NCBI GenBank assembly: GCA_963682055.1
Contig: OY821747.1
Span: 33,230,126 to 33,294,125, forward strand
From: Primula veris
Lineage: Eukaryota > Streptophyta > Magnoliopsida > Ericales > Primulaceae
Reading direction: 5' to 3'
Length of the DNA: 64,000 nucleotides
A model generated the notes under the pieces. The model saw only the letters and a program-made list of their open reading frames with translations. It had not been told where the DNA came from and searched no databases. The position numbers and the translations under genes were made by a program. How positions within the stretch are numbered: position 1 is the stretch's first letter; each line of letters opens with the position of its first letter. Positions 46,386 to 56,917 of the stretch are shown in pieces.

Positions 46386-46912
46386 ATATTTAAGGATAAA
46401 TTAACAAAACATACTACTTTTGAAACTAAATTACAAAAAACATACCCTTACAACTTTAACTATCAAAAACATACCTACTGCTGAAATTAGGGTATAAAGT
46501 TTTGAAATTAGGGTATGAAGTTTTGAAATTAGGGTATGAACTCTTTTTTAAAATTAGGGTATGAACTCTTTTTTATATTTTTGATTGTGATTCAGAACAT
46601 TTAGGATATAACATTTTATAATTAGCATATGAATATTTTATGAGTTTTTAGTCATTTTTAGAGAGAGATGAGAGATTAGAATGTGTTAGAAATATTTGTG
46701 ATTATCGTGTGTTAGAGAGAGAGATGCGATTAGAGAGAGATAGATTTGCGGTTAGAGAGATATGTTAGATTATGATTTGATTAGAATTAGAAAATTAATA
46801 AGTATATATAGGTATATTTTTGGTAATTTAACTTTTGAGGATATGTTTTTGGTAATATAATAGGGGTAGGGTATGTTTTTGTTAATTGTCTCATTTGTTA
46901 ATTGTCCCTTAA
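46386..46912 (-). mobile_element. TIR element, short copy (partner 51808-53020)
   Basis: Read on the minus strand it matches the element at 51808-53020: 'gacaattaacaaaaacatac', AG/CT-rich blocks, a 21-bp repeat around 'cataccctaatttcaaaa' (46480-46570), and the end 'gtatgttttgttaatttatc'. It lacks the ~550 bp carrying a gene fragment in the long copy. Confidence 0.7.
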
Positions 46913-48022
46913 AATAATTCATAAATAGCAAAAAACACAAAGTAATTTCAAGTCTTCTACTAATTAAAATTTTCAATTTTTTTATCTCGTCAAAATGAGC
47001 GATTAAAATCATTAGAACAGATACTAGGATTTGTTTGGAATTATATTTTTCATAAAATTGCTTAGCCTAAAGGGGCATCGTTTTCGTAGTCTTTTGTAAA
47101 AAGAAAATAAAAATTACACCAGAACTCCCGAAAAACACACTTTTTAGCCTATATAAATAGCGCAAAAAGTGTGATATAAGTGCACTAATATTGCTTTACC
47201 AACAATATAGTGAATTACCATATCAAAAAAAATTAAATAACCTCTATATCGGGATATATAATAGCGCTTTGAAACGCGCTTTTTAAAACACTATTAAGTT
47301 ATATCTGGAATTTGTGAAGTTAAATTTCAATTTGATAAGACAAATTCCAAATTTCTTATCCTACTGTCATGTATACAAATGGACTAAAGTTTCCCTAGAT
47401 TATGTTTATGTTAAATTGGTTCCAAATAGTTGATATGTTGTATTAAAAGGAAACATATGGAGTTTTGTAAGTTTGATTTCAGTTTGCGGAGACAAATTCC
47501 AATTTTTTTGAGAATTTGCGAATCATTAGGTTTCAATTTCTGTTCATCAGTTTTTAAAGAGTATGAATTTGGACCCTGCATGTATTTCAGGTTACGAGTT
47601 TTGGTACAACACTGAAAACCAAACCGTAACAAGGCAACATAATTGGTGTACCGATCTTTGGCCAGTAATGTTATCAACTCTGTACAACCGAACTACTTGG
47701 GTTCGATATATAGTGGTACATCGTCAAAACTTTGGTACCAACCTGAAGCCATACTTTACTGGGCAGTTTCTTATCTTCGACTTGAACATACTCAAGTCGA
47801 AGATATGGTTACATTGCAAAAAAGTAAATTAAGGGCATCAAAATGGTCCAGACAATTAATCATCTCATATAGAAAATTGACAAATTTGTTCTATTGAAAG
47901 CAAAGTATGAGCAAGAAACTCAAAATGTTCGAAAAAATAAATTAAAAACAATTCAAAAGTTTTCTTCAGTTTCTCACTTCCAATCAATGATAAACAGCAA
48001 AATGCTATGTTTTTCTCAATCT
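46913..48022. other. Intergenic DNA, no gene recognised
   Basis: Overlapping short open frames at 47411-47897 were examined on both strands and show no known motif. The segment from about 47880 would include the 3' untranslated region of the J-domain gene. Confidence 0.4.
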
Positions 48023-48868
48023 TCAAATTCCACTCATTTCCGATAACTTCTTTCGAACCTCGGTAAGAGCTTTTTCCACCATCAACTTCCTTATATCCAA
48101 CTTGGCATCCCTTTTTAGTTTCTTAGCCGACCCTCTTCTTATACTAACGTCACTTGGCGGAGTCATGTTCCTCTTATGAGCTGATGAAACAGGCGACTTG
48201 GACGAATTTCCAGGAAGAGGGGCCTTGTATGCACGAAAAGGCTTGCTACAGTTAAGACAAACCAGCAGTTTATCAAGATATTGTGTAAGATACTCATAAT
48301 GAAATTTGCAGGTGCCACAGATTGTCCAGAAAGACTCGGCTTGATGCTTGGGTAGAGAACCTGAAGAGGGACCTGCTCCGGTGGTACTCTTTGCCATCTC
48401 GACATTCGTTGTGTCCATTTTTTTGTGGGCATGAAAACATTCAGCATTTGGGGGATAGGCTTGCACTTTTATCGATCCTCTCCTTTGGTCATAAGCCGAT
48501 TGTATCTCTTCATCCGATATTAATCTCCATGCCTGGGAAACTATTTTAAATGCGTCTTCGGTACCGACAATTTTGTTTCTATCAGGATGAAGGAGAAAAG
48601 CTAACCTATAGTATTGCTTCCTTATTATTTCTTTTTCTTGAAAAGGATTTACACCCAGCACTCCATACCAATCAATTTCTCCATTTATTTTTCTCTCGGA
48701 GGCAATATACACCTCGAGTGCCATTTGTAACTGCCGAATTCCCTCAAGTTCAGGAGATAACCCTATGGATTTGAAAACAAGTCTTCTTGCTCCAAGAAAA
48801 TCCTTTTCCATCAGCTTTTTTTCAGCCATTTCCTTGGCCTTAATCGCCTCAACTCTGTTGAAATCCAT
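48023..48868 (-). CDS. J-domain (DnaJ, type III) protein with CxxC zinc ribbon, 281 aa, intronless
   Basis: I start at the ATG at 48868 (MDFNRVEAIKAKEMAEKKL), the family start; the frame extends 17 codons further up without support. Residues 1-60 are an N-terminal helix pair typical of plant DnaJ/DUF3444 proteins. The J domain covers about 66-130 (DWYGVLGV...) with the Hsp70-activating HPD at 94-96. A zinc ribbon follows, with FWTICGTC (Cys184, Cys187) and VCLNC (Cys204, Cys207). The C-terminus is basic (RRGSAKKLKRDAKLDIRK), suggesting nuclear location. The usual C-terminal DUF3444 domain is missing, so this is a short member of the family. Its likely role is an Hsp70 co-chaperone; the client is unknown. 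Confidence 0.9.
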   Translation of the reverse strand: MDFNRVEAIKAKEMAEKKLMEKDFLGARRLVFKSIGLSPELEGIRQLQMALEVYIASERKINGEIDWYGVLGVNPFQEKEIIRKQYYRLAFLLHPDRNKIVGTEDAFKIVSQAWRLISDEEIQSAYDQRRGSIKVQAYPPNAECFHAHKKMDTTNVEMAKSTTGAGPSSGSLPKHQAESFWTICGTCKFHYEYLTQYLDKLLVCLNCSKPFRAYKAPLPGNSSKSPVSSAHKRNMTPPSDVSIRRGSAKKLKRDAKLDIRKLMVEKALTEVRKKLSEMSGI

Positions 48869-50879
48869 AACAAACAATTTTTTCCTATAAATTAAGCAAA
48901 AACAAAAGTTAGGATACAAAACTTATGCATTAGAGAACGAAAAGCAGGCCAAAGTTTTTCCATTGGAGTAACTCGCAGCGGAACATTTACCCACAATAAC
49001 ATTAGCCAAATGAAACTTTAGATGTCACTCATTTTACAGTTTTACTCGTAATTCAAGTTTGTTATTTAACTGCTCTTGTTTCTACATAAACCTTTCTTTA
49101 GTACCTTCGTTACCAGATTTATGCCTAGAGACCATATAGCACGATTCGATCTAATCTATACTAATATCATATGCGTAGATATTAACATAAGCAGAGCAAT
49201 TACAAAATGACCAGAAGTGCTAAGCTTAATGAATTTCCTACCTTAATTATATTGACCACATATAACCAGAGGTTATTTCGGTGAATTCAACTCAATGGAC
49301 TATAAAATATTTTATGTAACTAATATCCCCTGCAAACATTTACGACTAATGACTATGGTTCAGAAATATCAACAGTAGATTCTTTGCTGTCACTCGATCG
49401 GAAATTGATAAAAATTAAAAGAAAAGAAAATCATATGGACACATCTCTTCATACTTGAATGCATAATTAAGAGACAAGTAGGCAACTAATGCATATATAA
49501 TTAGAATCGGAGTATCGCTTCTGTTATCTTTTGTTCTATATATTCAATGTTTTTCTTTTCCTGCAGTGCATCTTTTAAGTACTAAATTCGCAACAGAGAT
49601 CCAATTAGTAATCATCATTTAGACTTGAGAAACTTACATGGACTAAAATATTATATAAACCGGGTAACTCATCTAACCGTTACGTGAAATTATAATACAT
49701 ATGATCTACGAATAACGGTCATATGAAAGTAGCATGGCGTGCGTAATTCCTTGTGAGACACGGATTAGAGACGTTCTTCGTATCTCCCATGCATCATATG
49801 ACAATTGCACCAAAGTTTAAACAAAATTATTTTTGCGTTGGCCATTATTGGAGCCCGTTTGTATTTCCAAACAATTTCTTTTACGTTCCATATGGTAAAT
49901 ATTATACCCTAATTTTTAGCCATGATTATAAAAACGTGACATTAACCTAACATTCTGATTACATCAACGCTATTCACACAAAAAAACTGCACAAATTAAC
50001 AGGATTGCAGGTAATTTATTTTGTTTTGGGTGCCTCAAAAAGTTACGATTTTTTGTTATCACTTGTAAGGTGACCTACCACCAAATGAGCCCTATAATTA
50101 TTCCTTTAATTATTTATTACAAAAATTATGATAACTTAAAAGTACTATAAAATTGTAAATTACACTTCATTACAGCTAGTTCTTATTTCTAGGTATTGCA
50201 GCTAGTTCTTCATTACAGCCCTATAATGGTCCTCCTAATTTGAAACATATTCAATTTGTGTAAAAAATGTACACTAGTTTATCTTTGCTTATTTCTACCC
50301 CCTATTTTATACCCGATTCCATACAACCTTACTTTTTTTAACCCAAATTTGTTATTTAATAAAATTTAAAACAACAACAAGTACAATAAGACATTTATCA
50401 ATATGTTTCGAAAATAGTTAAGGGGGAACGGGACGGGACGGGTACAAAATAGGGGTATAAGATATGAGCTCATAGATTGGGACACTACTAATATATTACA
50501 CATTCGGTTTGTTATAACACTTCATAATCCTTAAATGTATGTATCAAGCTCCGAAAAACCTGAATGATGAATGTATGGATGTACCAAAACAGTCCTTTAA
50601 CAATGAACATGCCTCCAAGATTAACACTAATCAGTAAAAAAAAAATATCAAAAAAAAAACTTAAAGTTGACGAGATAAAATTGAAATACCTCTACAATGA
50701 AGATAATAATGAACGAGTAATTTCGATAAGGAGTGTAGACAGAGAGATAGAGAAATGAAACATAAAATTCTTATATGCTAACAAAAAATTGAATGTTTTA
50801 CTTTTAGACAAATAATTAATACTGTGCACTTTTTGGCCAAAAGTATTGACTAACATTTAATTTAGACAAATAATCAGTT
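48869..50879. other. Intergenic DNA upstream of the J-domain gene
   Basis: The first few hundred bases should hold the J-domain promoter (minus strand); no clear TATA box was found. No coding sequence or defined repeat is recognised in the rest. Confidence 0.4.
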
Positions 50880-51371
50880 TGAGTTTTCTTTTTCTTAACA
50901 AAAATATATTCATTTTGGCAAATGTTAACTTGTGCCGGCACAAGTTTACGTTCAACTTTTGGGTTATCAATATGCTATAAACTCCTTCCTAAAGGATGTT
51001 TATATATATATATATATAATAGTATCATGAGATTCAATTGTTAAATTATTAAAATAAAAAAACACATAAACAAAAAAAAAAAAAAACACACACACACACA
51101 TATATATAATATGATCTTCGTAACATAATAAAAACAAAAACAAAAATAGAGAGCCCTATTTGTAACTACCCTTAATTTATTTATTTATATATATTGTATT
51201 TGAGTTTTCTTTTTCTTAACAAAAATATATTGATTTTGGCAATTGTTAACTTGGGTTATCAATATGCTATAAACTCCTTCCTAAAGGAGGCACTTGGATG
51301 TTTATATATATATAATAGTATCATTAGATTCAATTGTTATATTATTAAAATAAAAACACACATAAACAAAA

Positions 51372-51426
<55 letters not shown>

Positions 51427-51500
51427 ATCTTCATAACATAATAAAAACCAAAACAAAAATAGAGAACTCTATTTGTAACTACCCTTAATTTAAATATATG
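50880..51500 (+). repeat. ~315-bp tandem duplication with AC/AT microsatellites
   Basis: Two units (about 50880-51186 and 51198-51500) share 'gagttttctttttcttaac', 'ggttatcaatatgctataaa', 'ctccttcctaaagga', an (AC)n-(AT)n tract and 'aactacccttaattta'. The first unit has an extra piece with 'gtgccggcac'; the second an extra 'ggcacttgg'. Confidence 0.85.
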
Positions 51501-51579
51501 TTTACATTCAAATACAATATAAAATCAAATAAAAATATAGAACGCTAGTTGTGGGTATACTAAATTTAAGTATTAATTA

Positions 51580-51812
51580 AATTAAAAAAACAATTGAATG
51601 TATTTTTTTTTAAATCCCGTTTAACACCTCCCCGTGCTATATATAGGTTTTTCTTTTGTGTAATCAATCAATTGAACGCACAAAGTCCCGTTTTCAAAAA
51701 TAAATATTCAATTGTTATTTTTTTTCAAATTAAAAAAACAATTGAATGTAATTTTTTTAAAATCCCGTTTAACACCTCATCGTGCTTTATATAGGTTTTT
51801 CTTGTGTAAGGG
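51580..51812 (+). repeat. Tandem duplication (~148-bp spacing)
   Basis: 'ttaaaaaaacaattgaatgt', 'aaatcccgtttaacacctc' and 'tatataggtttttctt' occur at about 51580-51660 and again at 51729-51806, separated by unrelated sequence. Confidence 0.8.
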
Positions 51813-52149
51813 GCAATTAACAAAAACATACCATATCCCTATTATATTACCAAAAACATACCATCAAAAGTTAAATTACCAAAAACATACTTATATATAC
51901 TTATTATTTTTCTAATTCTAATCAAATCATAATCTAACATATCTCTCTCTAACCGCAAATCTCTCTCTAACCGCAAATCTCTCTCTCTCTAACCGCACCT
52001 CTCTCTTTAACACACGATAATCGCAACTCTTTCTAACACATTCTAATCTCCCATCTCTCTCTAAAAATGACTAAAAACTCACAAAATATTCATATGCTAA
52101 TTATAAAATGTCATACCCTAAATGTTCTGAATCACAATCAAAAATTTAA

Positions 52150-52375
52150 AAAATAGTTCATACCCTAATTTTAAAAAAGAGCTCGTACCCTAATTTTAAA
52201 ATTTCATACCCTAATTTTAAAATTTCATACCATAATTTTAAAATTTTATACCCTAATTTCAAAACTTCATACCATAATTTTAAAACTCCATACCCTAATT
52301 TCAAAACTTCATAACCTAATTTTAATACTTCATACCCTAATTTCAAAACTTTATACCCTAATAACTTCATACCAA
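52150..52375. repeat. 21-bp minisatellite in the TIR element
   Basis: About ten units of 'cataccctaattttaaaac' type follow one another with small changes. The minus-strand frame gives a 7-residue repeat (KLGYEVL), which is a by-product of the 21-bp period. Confidence 0.85.
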
Positions 52376-52700
52376 ATTATCGAAAAACCTAGCTTTCGAG
52401 AACCTCTTCATAATAACGTCTCGGTCCAAATTCCTAAGTTTATCAGCTAGGGTTTTCGAGCGGGAGAGCTTGGAAGCGAGAGACTTGAGCCGATCAAGGT
52501 CGGGATGGAGGTTAGAGGGAGGGTGAGAGAGGTGGGAGGGGACGGTGGAGACACGGGGCGAGGAGGGCGAGAGGAGAGGGAGAGAGAGAGAGAGGAACGG
52601 GTCGGGGTTTGAGGAGGGAGGAGAAAAAGAGGGGGTGAGGGAGAGCGGGAGAGAGGAGAATGGGGGAGGAGAGAGAGAGTGGGGGTTTTGAGGTCGCCAT
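52370..52700 (-). pseudogene. Captured 5' gene fragment, chloroplast-type leader
   Basis: On the minus strand an ATG at 52700 opens a Ser/Pro/Leu-rich stretch (MATSKPPLSLSSPILLSPAL) like a plastid transit peptide. It ends at 52512, but another frame continues with HPDLDRLKSLASKLSRSKT and LADKLRNLDRDVIMKRFSKA before meeting the element's repeats. The base composition is far richer in G+C than its surroundings. It looks like the first exon of a host gene, frameshifted, captured by the element. I do not recognise the parent gene. Confidence 0.45.
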
Positions 52701-52750
52701 TGTTGAGCAGAGAGAGAGAGTGTGTGGAGAATAATAAATATATTATATAC

Positions 52751-52802
<52 letters not shown>

Positions 52803-53020
52803 GTACACTATAGTAGTAATATATACAGTATATAGAGAGGGAGATTTTGTAAGTATATGCTGTTGTAGATTAGACGGAGAGGGGCGGGAGAGACGCACGT
52901 TTTCACTCAAAAGCACACGTTAGCAGTTGTTGAAGGTATGTTTTTGATAGTTAAAGTTGTAATTGTATGTTTTTAGTAATTTAGTTTTAAAAGTAGTATG
53001 TTTTGTTAATTTATCCTTAT

Positions 53021-53539
53021 TGTAATTTTTCTTATATAGAAAATAGTAAAATGATGTTTTGAAAACATATTTAACATGTTTTTCTTCTATATATTTTAAG
53101 CATGTATTTTTTTTTCTATTGTGATTAATTTAATTTAATAGAGTTGATTTCTGAGATTTGGACTTTACTGAATTGTGTATATCATCAGCCTCGTCACTCG
53201 TGTGTAACATAGTGAAGAAATATAACTCTCATCTATGAAATAAGAATCATCTATTTTACTTGGCTTTATCATGTGTTTGAAACCCGAAAAACTCATGGAA
53301 AAATGAAAATGAATTCATGTGAAAACATTTATTTATTTATTTTTGGCTTCATAAGAAAACTAGGAAAAAAGAAAAGAAAAGAAAGTGTATTTTCCTTAGA
53401 AATGTTGTCCACACTAGGCAGACATACTATATATGTTACCCTAATAATTCATTAATTACATCTTAAACTGGACCATATTGTCTACATGACCATCCTGTCA
53501 AGATGTTTTTTTCTTCAAATTTCCCAGAATCAGTGCATT
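53021..53539. other. Intergenic DNA, nothing recognised
   Basis: AT-rich; the open frame at 53273-53455 has no known motif. Confidence 0.4.
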
Positions 53540-54380
53540 TTATCTTCATTGTTACTAAAACTATTACTTTCGGCATTAAAATCTTTACGGCCTTCATGAT
53601 ATACCGATGAAAAAATGGATATTGATCACGTAAATGTTATGACTCTTTCTCTCGTTTGATTTTGATATATCAATTAAATATTTTTTCTTTACTCATTCAA
53701 AATTGTATAGTGCAAACAAAGTCATGCAATTCTGTTACCATCTTGGCCATATCAATGTTATGAACTTTATACATAATAAACAAGCAAGTAAGGTTTGCAG
53801 GTTGGCAAAAACTTAGACAAAGATTAGTTGTATGAGTACTAAATAGATGAGATGAACTTGCATTTCATCTTTTTTTTTGTTTGATAGTTTATGAGATATT
53901 GGAGTAAACTAAATCTATGTTTGTTGTCATGCTAAAGTTCCTAGAATCTTTCTACTCTCCCTTTATTTTCTCAAACTTCAGTTACAAAACCTTACAAAAG
54001 GTAACAATTAAACCATTGAGATCGGATATATTGACTCCATTATAGAAATCAAGGAGAAGTCGAACATTCAGCTTATCACGGAAACCAACAAAAGTATTAG
54101 TGGCACGACAGAGTATACGGTTCAGTTCCCCAAGAAAATTATAATACTCCTCAGAATGGCGTCAACCAAAAAAGAAAACGTGATGGACGAAGATTGTTCT
54201 TTTAGTTGGCACGAAGTGAATCCAGGCGATACAATTGAGATATTCGGCGGAACTATTACAGGTGGATCGTGAGAATAAGATTGAACCATCTCAACAAAAA
54301 AAAAACTAAATCTATGTTTTCACAAGAGTATAAAAATGACACATTCTAGTCGGGGTCACCATCAATCTTTATCCTAAAAC
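53540..54380 (-). repeat. Dispersed repeat family, copy C (interrupted)
   Basis: In reverse it matches copy B at 17951-18365 from 'gattgatggtgacc' to 'atatccattttt' and 'gaaagtaatag'. It is interrupted at 53923-54305 by a retroposed insert. It lacks the solo LTR seen in copy B, so it shows that element's empty site. Confidence 0.75.
53923..54305 (+). mobile_element. Poly(A)-tailed retroposed insert with target duplication
   Basis: The direct repeat 'aaactaaatctatgttt' (53906-53922 and 54303-54319) flanks about 380 bp ending in an A tract (54296-54305). This is the signature of target-primed reverse transcription by a LINE-type machinery. Copies A and B of the host repeat are continuous here, proving insertion. 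Inside is an ~80-codon frame (about 54018-54272) with EKSNIQLITETNKSISGTTE, then HEVNPGDTIEIFGGTITGGS and a stop only ~35 bases before the A tract. I do not recognise it. It could be a 5'-truncated LINE end, a processed retrocopy or another reverse-transcribed RNA. Confidence 0.75.
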
Positions 54381-54474
54381 ACAATGAAAAAGAGTTTTTT
54401 ATTAAGCGGTTTATCCCGGGGTGGTTTAGAAACCTAGCCATGTATATGACTTTGATATGGTTCACAATACTGCT

Positions 54475-54608
54475 GAATTAGCTTTAACTAATTACAGTAG
54501 TCTCTTGTGAACCTCACATATTATCCTTTCTATTGAACGGTGAATTAGCTCTAACTAATTATAATAGTCTCTTGTGAACATCACATATTATCCTTCCTAT
54601 TGAACGTT
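54475..54608. repeat. 67-bp tandem duplication
   Basis: 'gaattagctttaactaatta' followed by 'gtctcttgtgaac' and 'cacatattatcctt' occurs twice, at about 54475 and 54542, with few mismatches. Confidence 0.85.
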
Positions 54609-54892
54609 AAAAAACAATAGTATTGGGCGCAAAGATAGATTATTTTCAAAACAACTATCACACATGTCGATGTAAAAGAATCACTAACTCTTTCTCTCCC
54701 CCGTCTCATGTAGTAAAATATAATAATTATTTTTTAATCAAAAGTAGAAAACGTATTAACTCGATCAATTCCACAACCACATATGTTCCCTTTTAAAATT
54801 GCTAGGACATGCGACAACCCAGATCAAAATTCAACTGAAATGATGACATAAAACAAATAGTCACTGATACATGACACGTTTAATTGTCACAA

Positions 54893-55090
54893 TCAAATGA
54901 GAGCTTGAAATGAATATAAATTCTCTAAACCATCATCACATGTGATTAAAATTGCATCACCATCTTTATCTTCATAACTAGTTGTGTATTCTTGAGGCGC
55001 AAGGTTCAGCCTCTTAACCGCTTCTTCACAAAACATCATCTCACCCTCTCTTCTTTTTTTATATTGAATACCACCAAGTTGTGAAAGCAT
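54893..55090 (-). pseudogene. PB1-domain fragment, NIN-like-protein type
   Basis: The 65-residue frame includes FCEEAVKRLNLAPQEYTTSY then EDKDGDAILITCDDGLENL. The acidic core (YEDKDGDAILITCDDGL) resembles the OPCA motif of PB1 domains at the C-terminus of plant NIN-like transcription factors. The N-terminal lysine-bearing strand of PB1 is not evident, and no RWP-RK region is found nearby. It is probably a remnant of a larger gene; a short expressed protein cannot be excluded. Confidence 0.4.
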
Positions 55091-56917
55091 GTTTATTTTG
55101 TAAAGTAGTAAATGATTCTCGTAAATAATCTAATTATATGGACGTAGTTGCTAATATTTCACTCAGATTCTCTGAACTTTGCTCTAGTCAGAAATTTGTA
55201 CTCTCAAACCACTAAATGTAGGCAGACATCGAGGTTGGGAGCATGAAAATTTCTTCATACTTTTGTAGTGTTATAGGGAGGAAAATGTCCACCGGTCCAT
55301 TGGTTATGACATTTGGCGAAAACACTTAGAAGCCATTACAAAAATGACTGTTGTTCGTCTTGGTCACCTACACAAGCAATATCAACTTGAATATTTTAAG
55401 ACCTTTGTGAACTTATTCTAATTGGTTAGTGTAACCATTTGAGGATTCGATGATCGTCTCTATATTTGTATTTTTATTTCGTTTTTCCTTTCGTTCACTT
55501 TTTCTAATATGTAATAATTAATCTCTGTACTTTATTGAGGCACAGATTTGTTATGGCCCTTTACTTTTTTCTATTGTTTTTAATCTATTCTCAATTGCCG
55601 AAAATAAATAAATTAAGGGATCTTTTTTTTTTGAGTAAACAGTTTAAAGTATGATTGCTACTAATCTTGTAAACGTGATATATATAAACGTGTGATTTGC
55701 CATTGAGTAAGGTAGGTATTAAGTATAGATTTCATGATTTTTCAGAATACTGGGAAACACTTTGTGAAAATATCAATGACATTCAATTTACAATAGTAGT
55801 TGTTAAGTCTCAAGTTTATAGTTTTGTGAACCTTAATCAATACTATTATACCGGGTGCGTGCCCCGGAGAGTAGTATAATTTATGTTGAACTCCGTTAAT
55901 AAATATATGTTATCATTTACATTACAAGTATTTGTTGTTTTACTCATTCCATACATTAGAAAGTCGGTTGCAGCTGAGATTGGAGATCGAACTCAATATT
56001 TAGTTGTAACTGAAAGCGTAACATATTGTTAGAGTATTTAGTCATTTAGTTATTTCACATTAAACCTTTTCTGATTATGTGAATGTATAATACAACTGTT
56101 AAGTACCTGTTTCTAACTCCTAATGCTATAAAAAAAAAACTAGATAAATTGATAAATAAATTTACAGAAAGTGTAACTGTGAAAATGTGATCGCTTTTGC
56201 ATCCCTTCTTCGATTCGAATCATTTTGTATTTATAGGCGAAGCATCAAATTTTTGTGAGTGCTTGCGATAATTTCTTTTCTAACACATGTCTTCTCTCTC
56301 TTAATTTTCTCTTTTCGATCCTTTTATTATTCAACTAATTTGCATTGGTCTCTCTAGTTTTCTTTTTAGATCTTTTTATCGATCATAATGAATTAATTAA
56401 TTATTTTCTCCTTTTGAAAATACTCCTCTATATTATGCAGACCCCCCAATATTGATACTTTATTTTAATACATTTTAATGTTATCTAATTAATTAAATAT
56501 GCATTAAACCCATGAATGTATGTACATATTTTCAATGAATTCCGGATTCAATGCATAAACCATTAATTGACGATAATTACAAAAGTACCAAAAGTATTAA
56601 TGCAATGCTGATTCAGGCATATGTTTCCTAGTTAATTTACTACAATCATTTTTTTTTCCAGCATTTTTAGATCTTTCTTATCCTCTAATTTAAGTAACTT
56701 TTCCAAATACATACTAAATGTTCCTATTCTTAATCAAATGATACAATGGTCATCGTATATAAATTTTCATTCTTGTGCATCATATCACAAGCCGGTTCTC
56801 ATCTATTTCTTTCGTTAATGAAGTAAGACATATATGTATTTTAGATGATCTGCTAGTATGTTTTTTCTTGCTATTATTTTCTGATTATATTTTTCAAATT
56901 TTGCTAGGCTTATCGAG
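55091..56917. other. Intergenic DNA upstream of the lyase gene
   Basis: No coding similarity was recognised. The lyase promoter should lie at the right end; 'tattatgcagacccccca' and AT-rich sequence are present but no definite TATA box can be chosen. Confidence 0.4.

Larger units (their letters stand above)
51808..53020 (+). mobile_element. TIR element, long copy carrying a gene fragment
   Basis: The left end 'aaggggcaattaacaaaaac' followed by 'atacc' is mirrored by the right end 'gtatgttttgttaatttatc' followed by 'ctta'. Inside are CT-rich blocks, a 21-bp minisatellite (52150-52375), a captured gene-like segment (52370-52700) and an (AT)n tract near 52755-52797. The shorter relative at 46386-46912 (opposite strand) lacks the last two. 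No transposase is present. Confidence 0.65.

Noticed and set aside
46480..46570. Repeated 'ttagggt' words suggesting telomere sequence
   Set aside because: The period is 21 bp with 'gaaattagggtatgaag', not the 7-bp plant telomere repeat.
47411..47897. Overlapping short frames on both strands
   Set aside because: Composition is somewhat protein-like, but no motif is recognised and frames conflict; left unannotated.
50880..52375. Possible CRISPR-like array from regular repeats
   Set aside because: Repeats are contiguous minisatellites without unique spacers in plant DNA; CRISPR does not apply.
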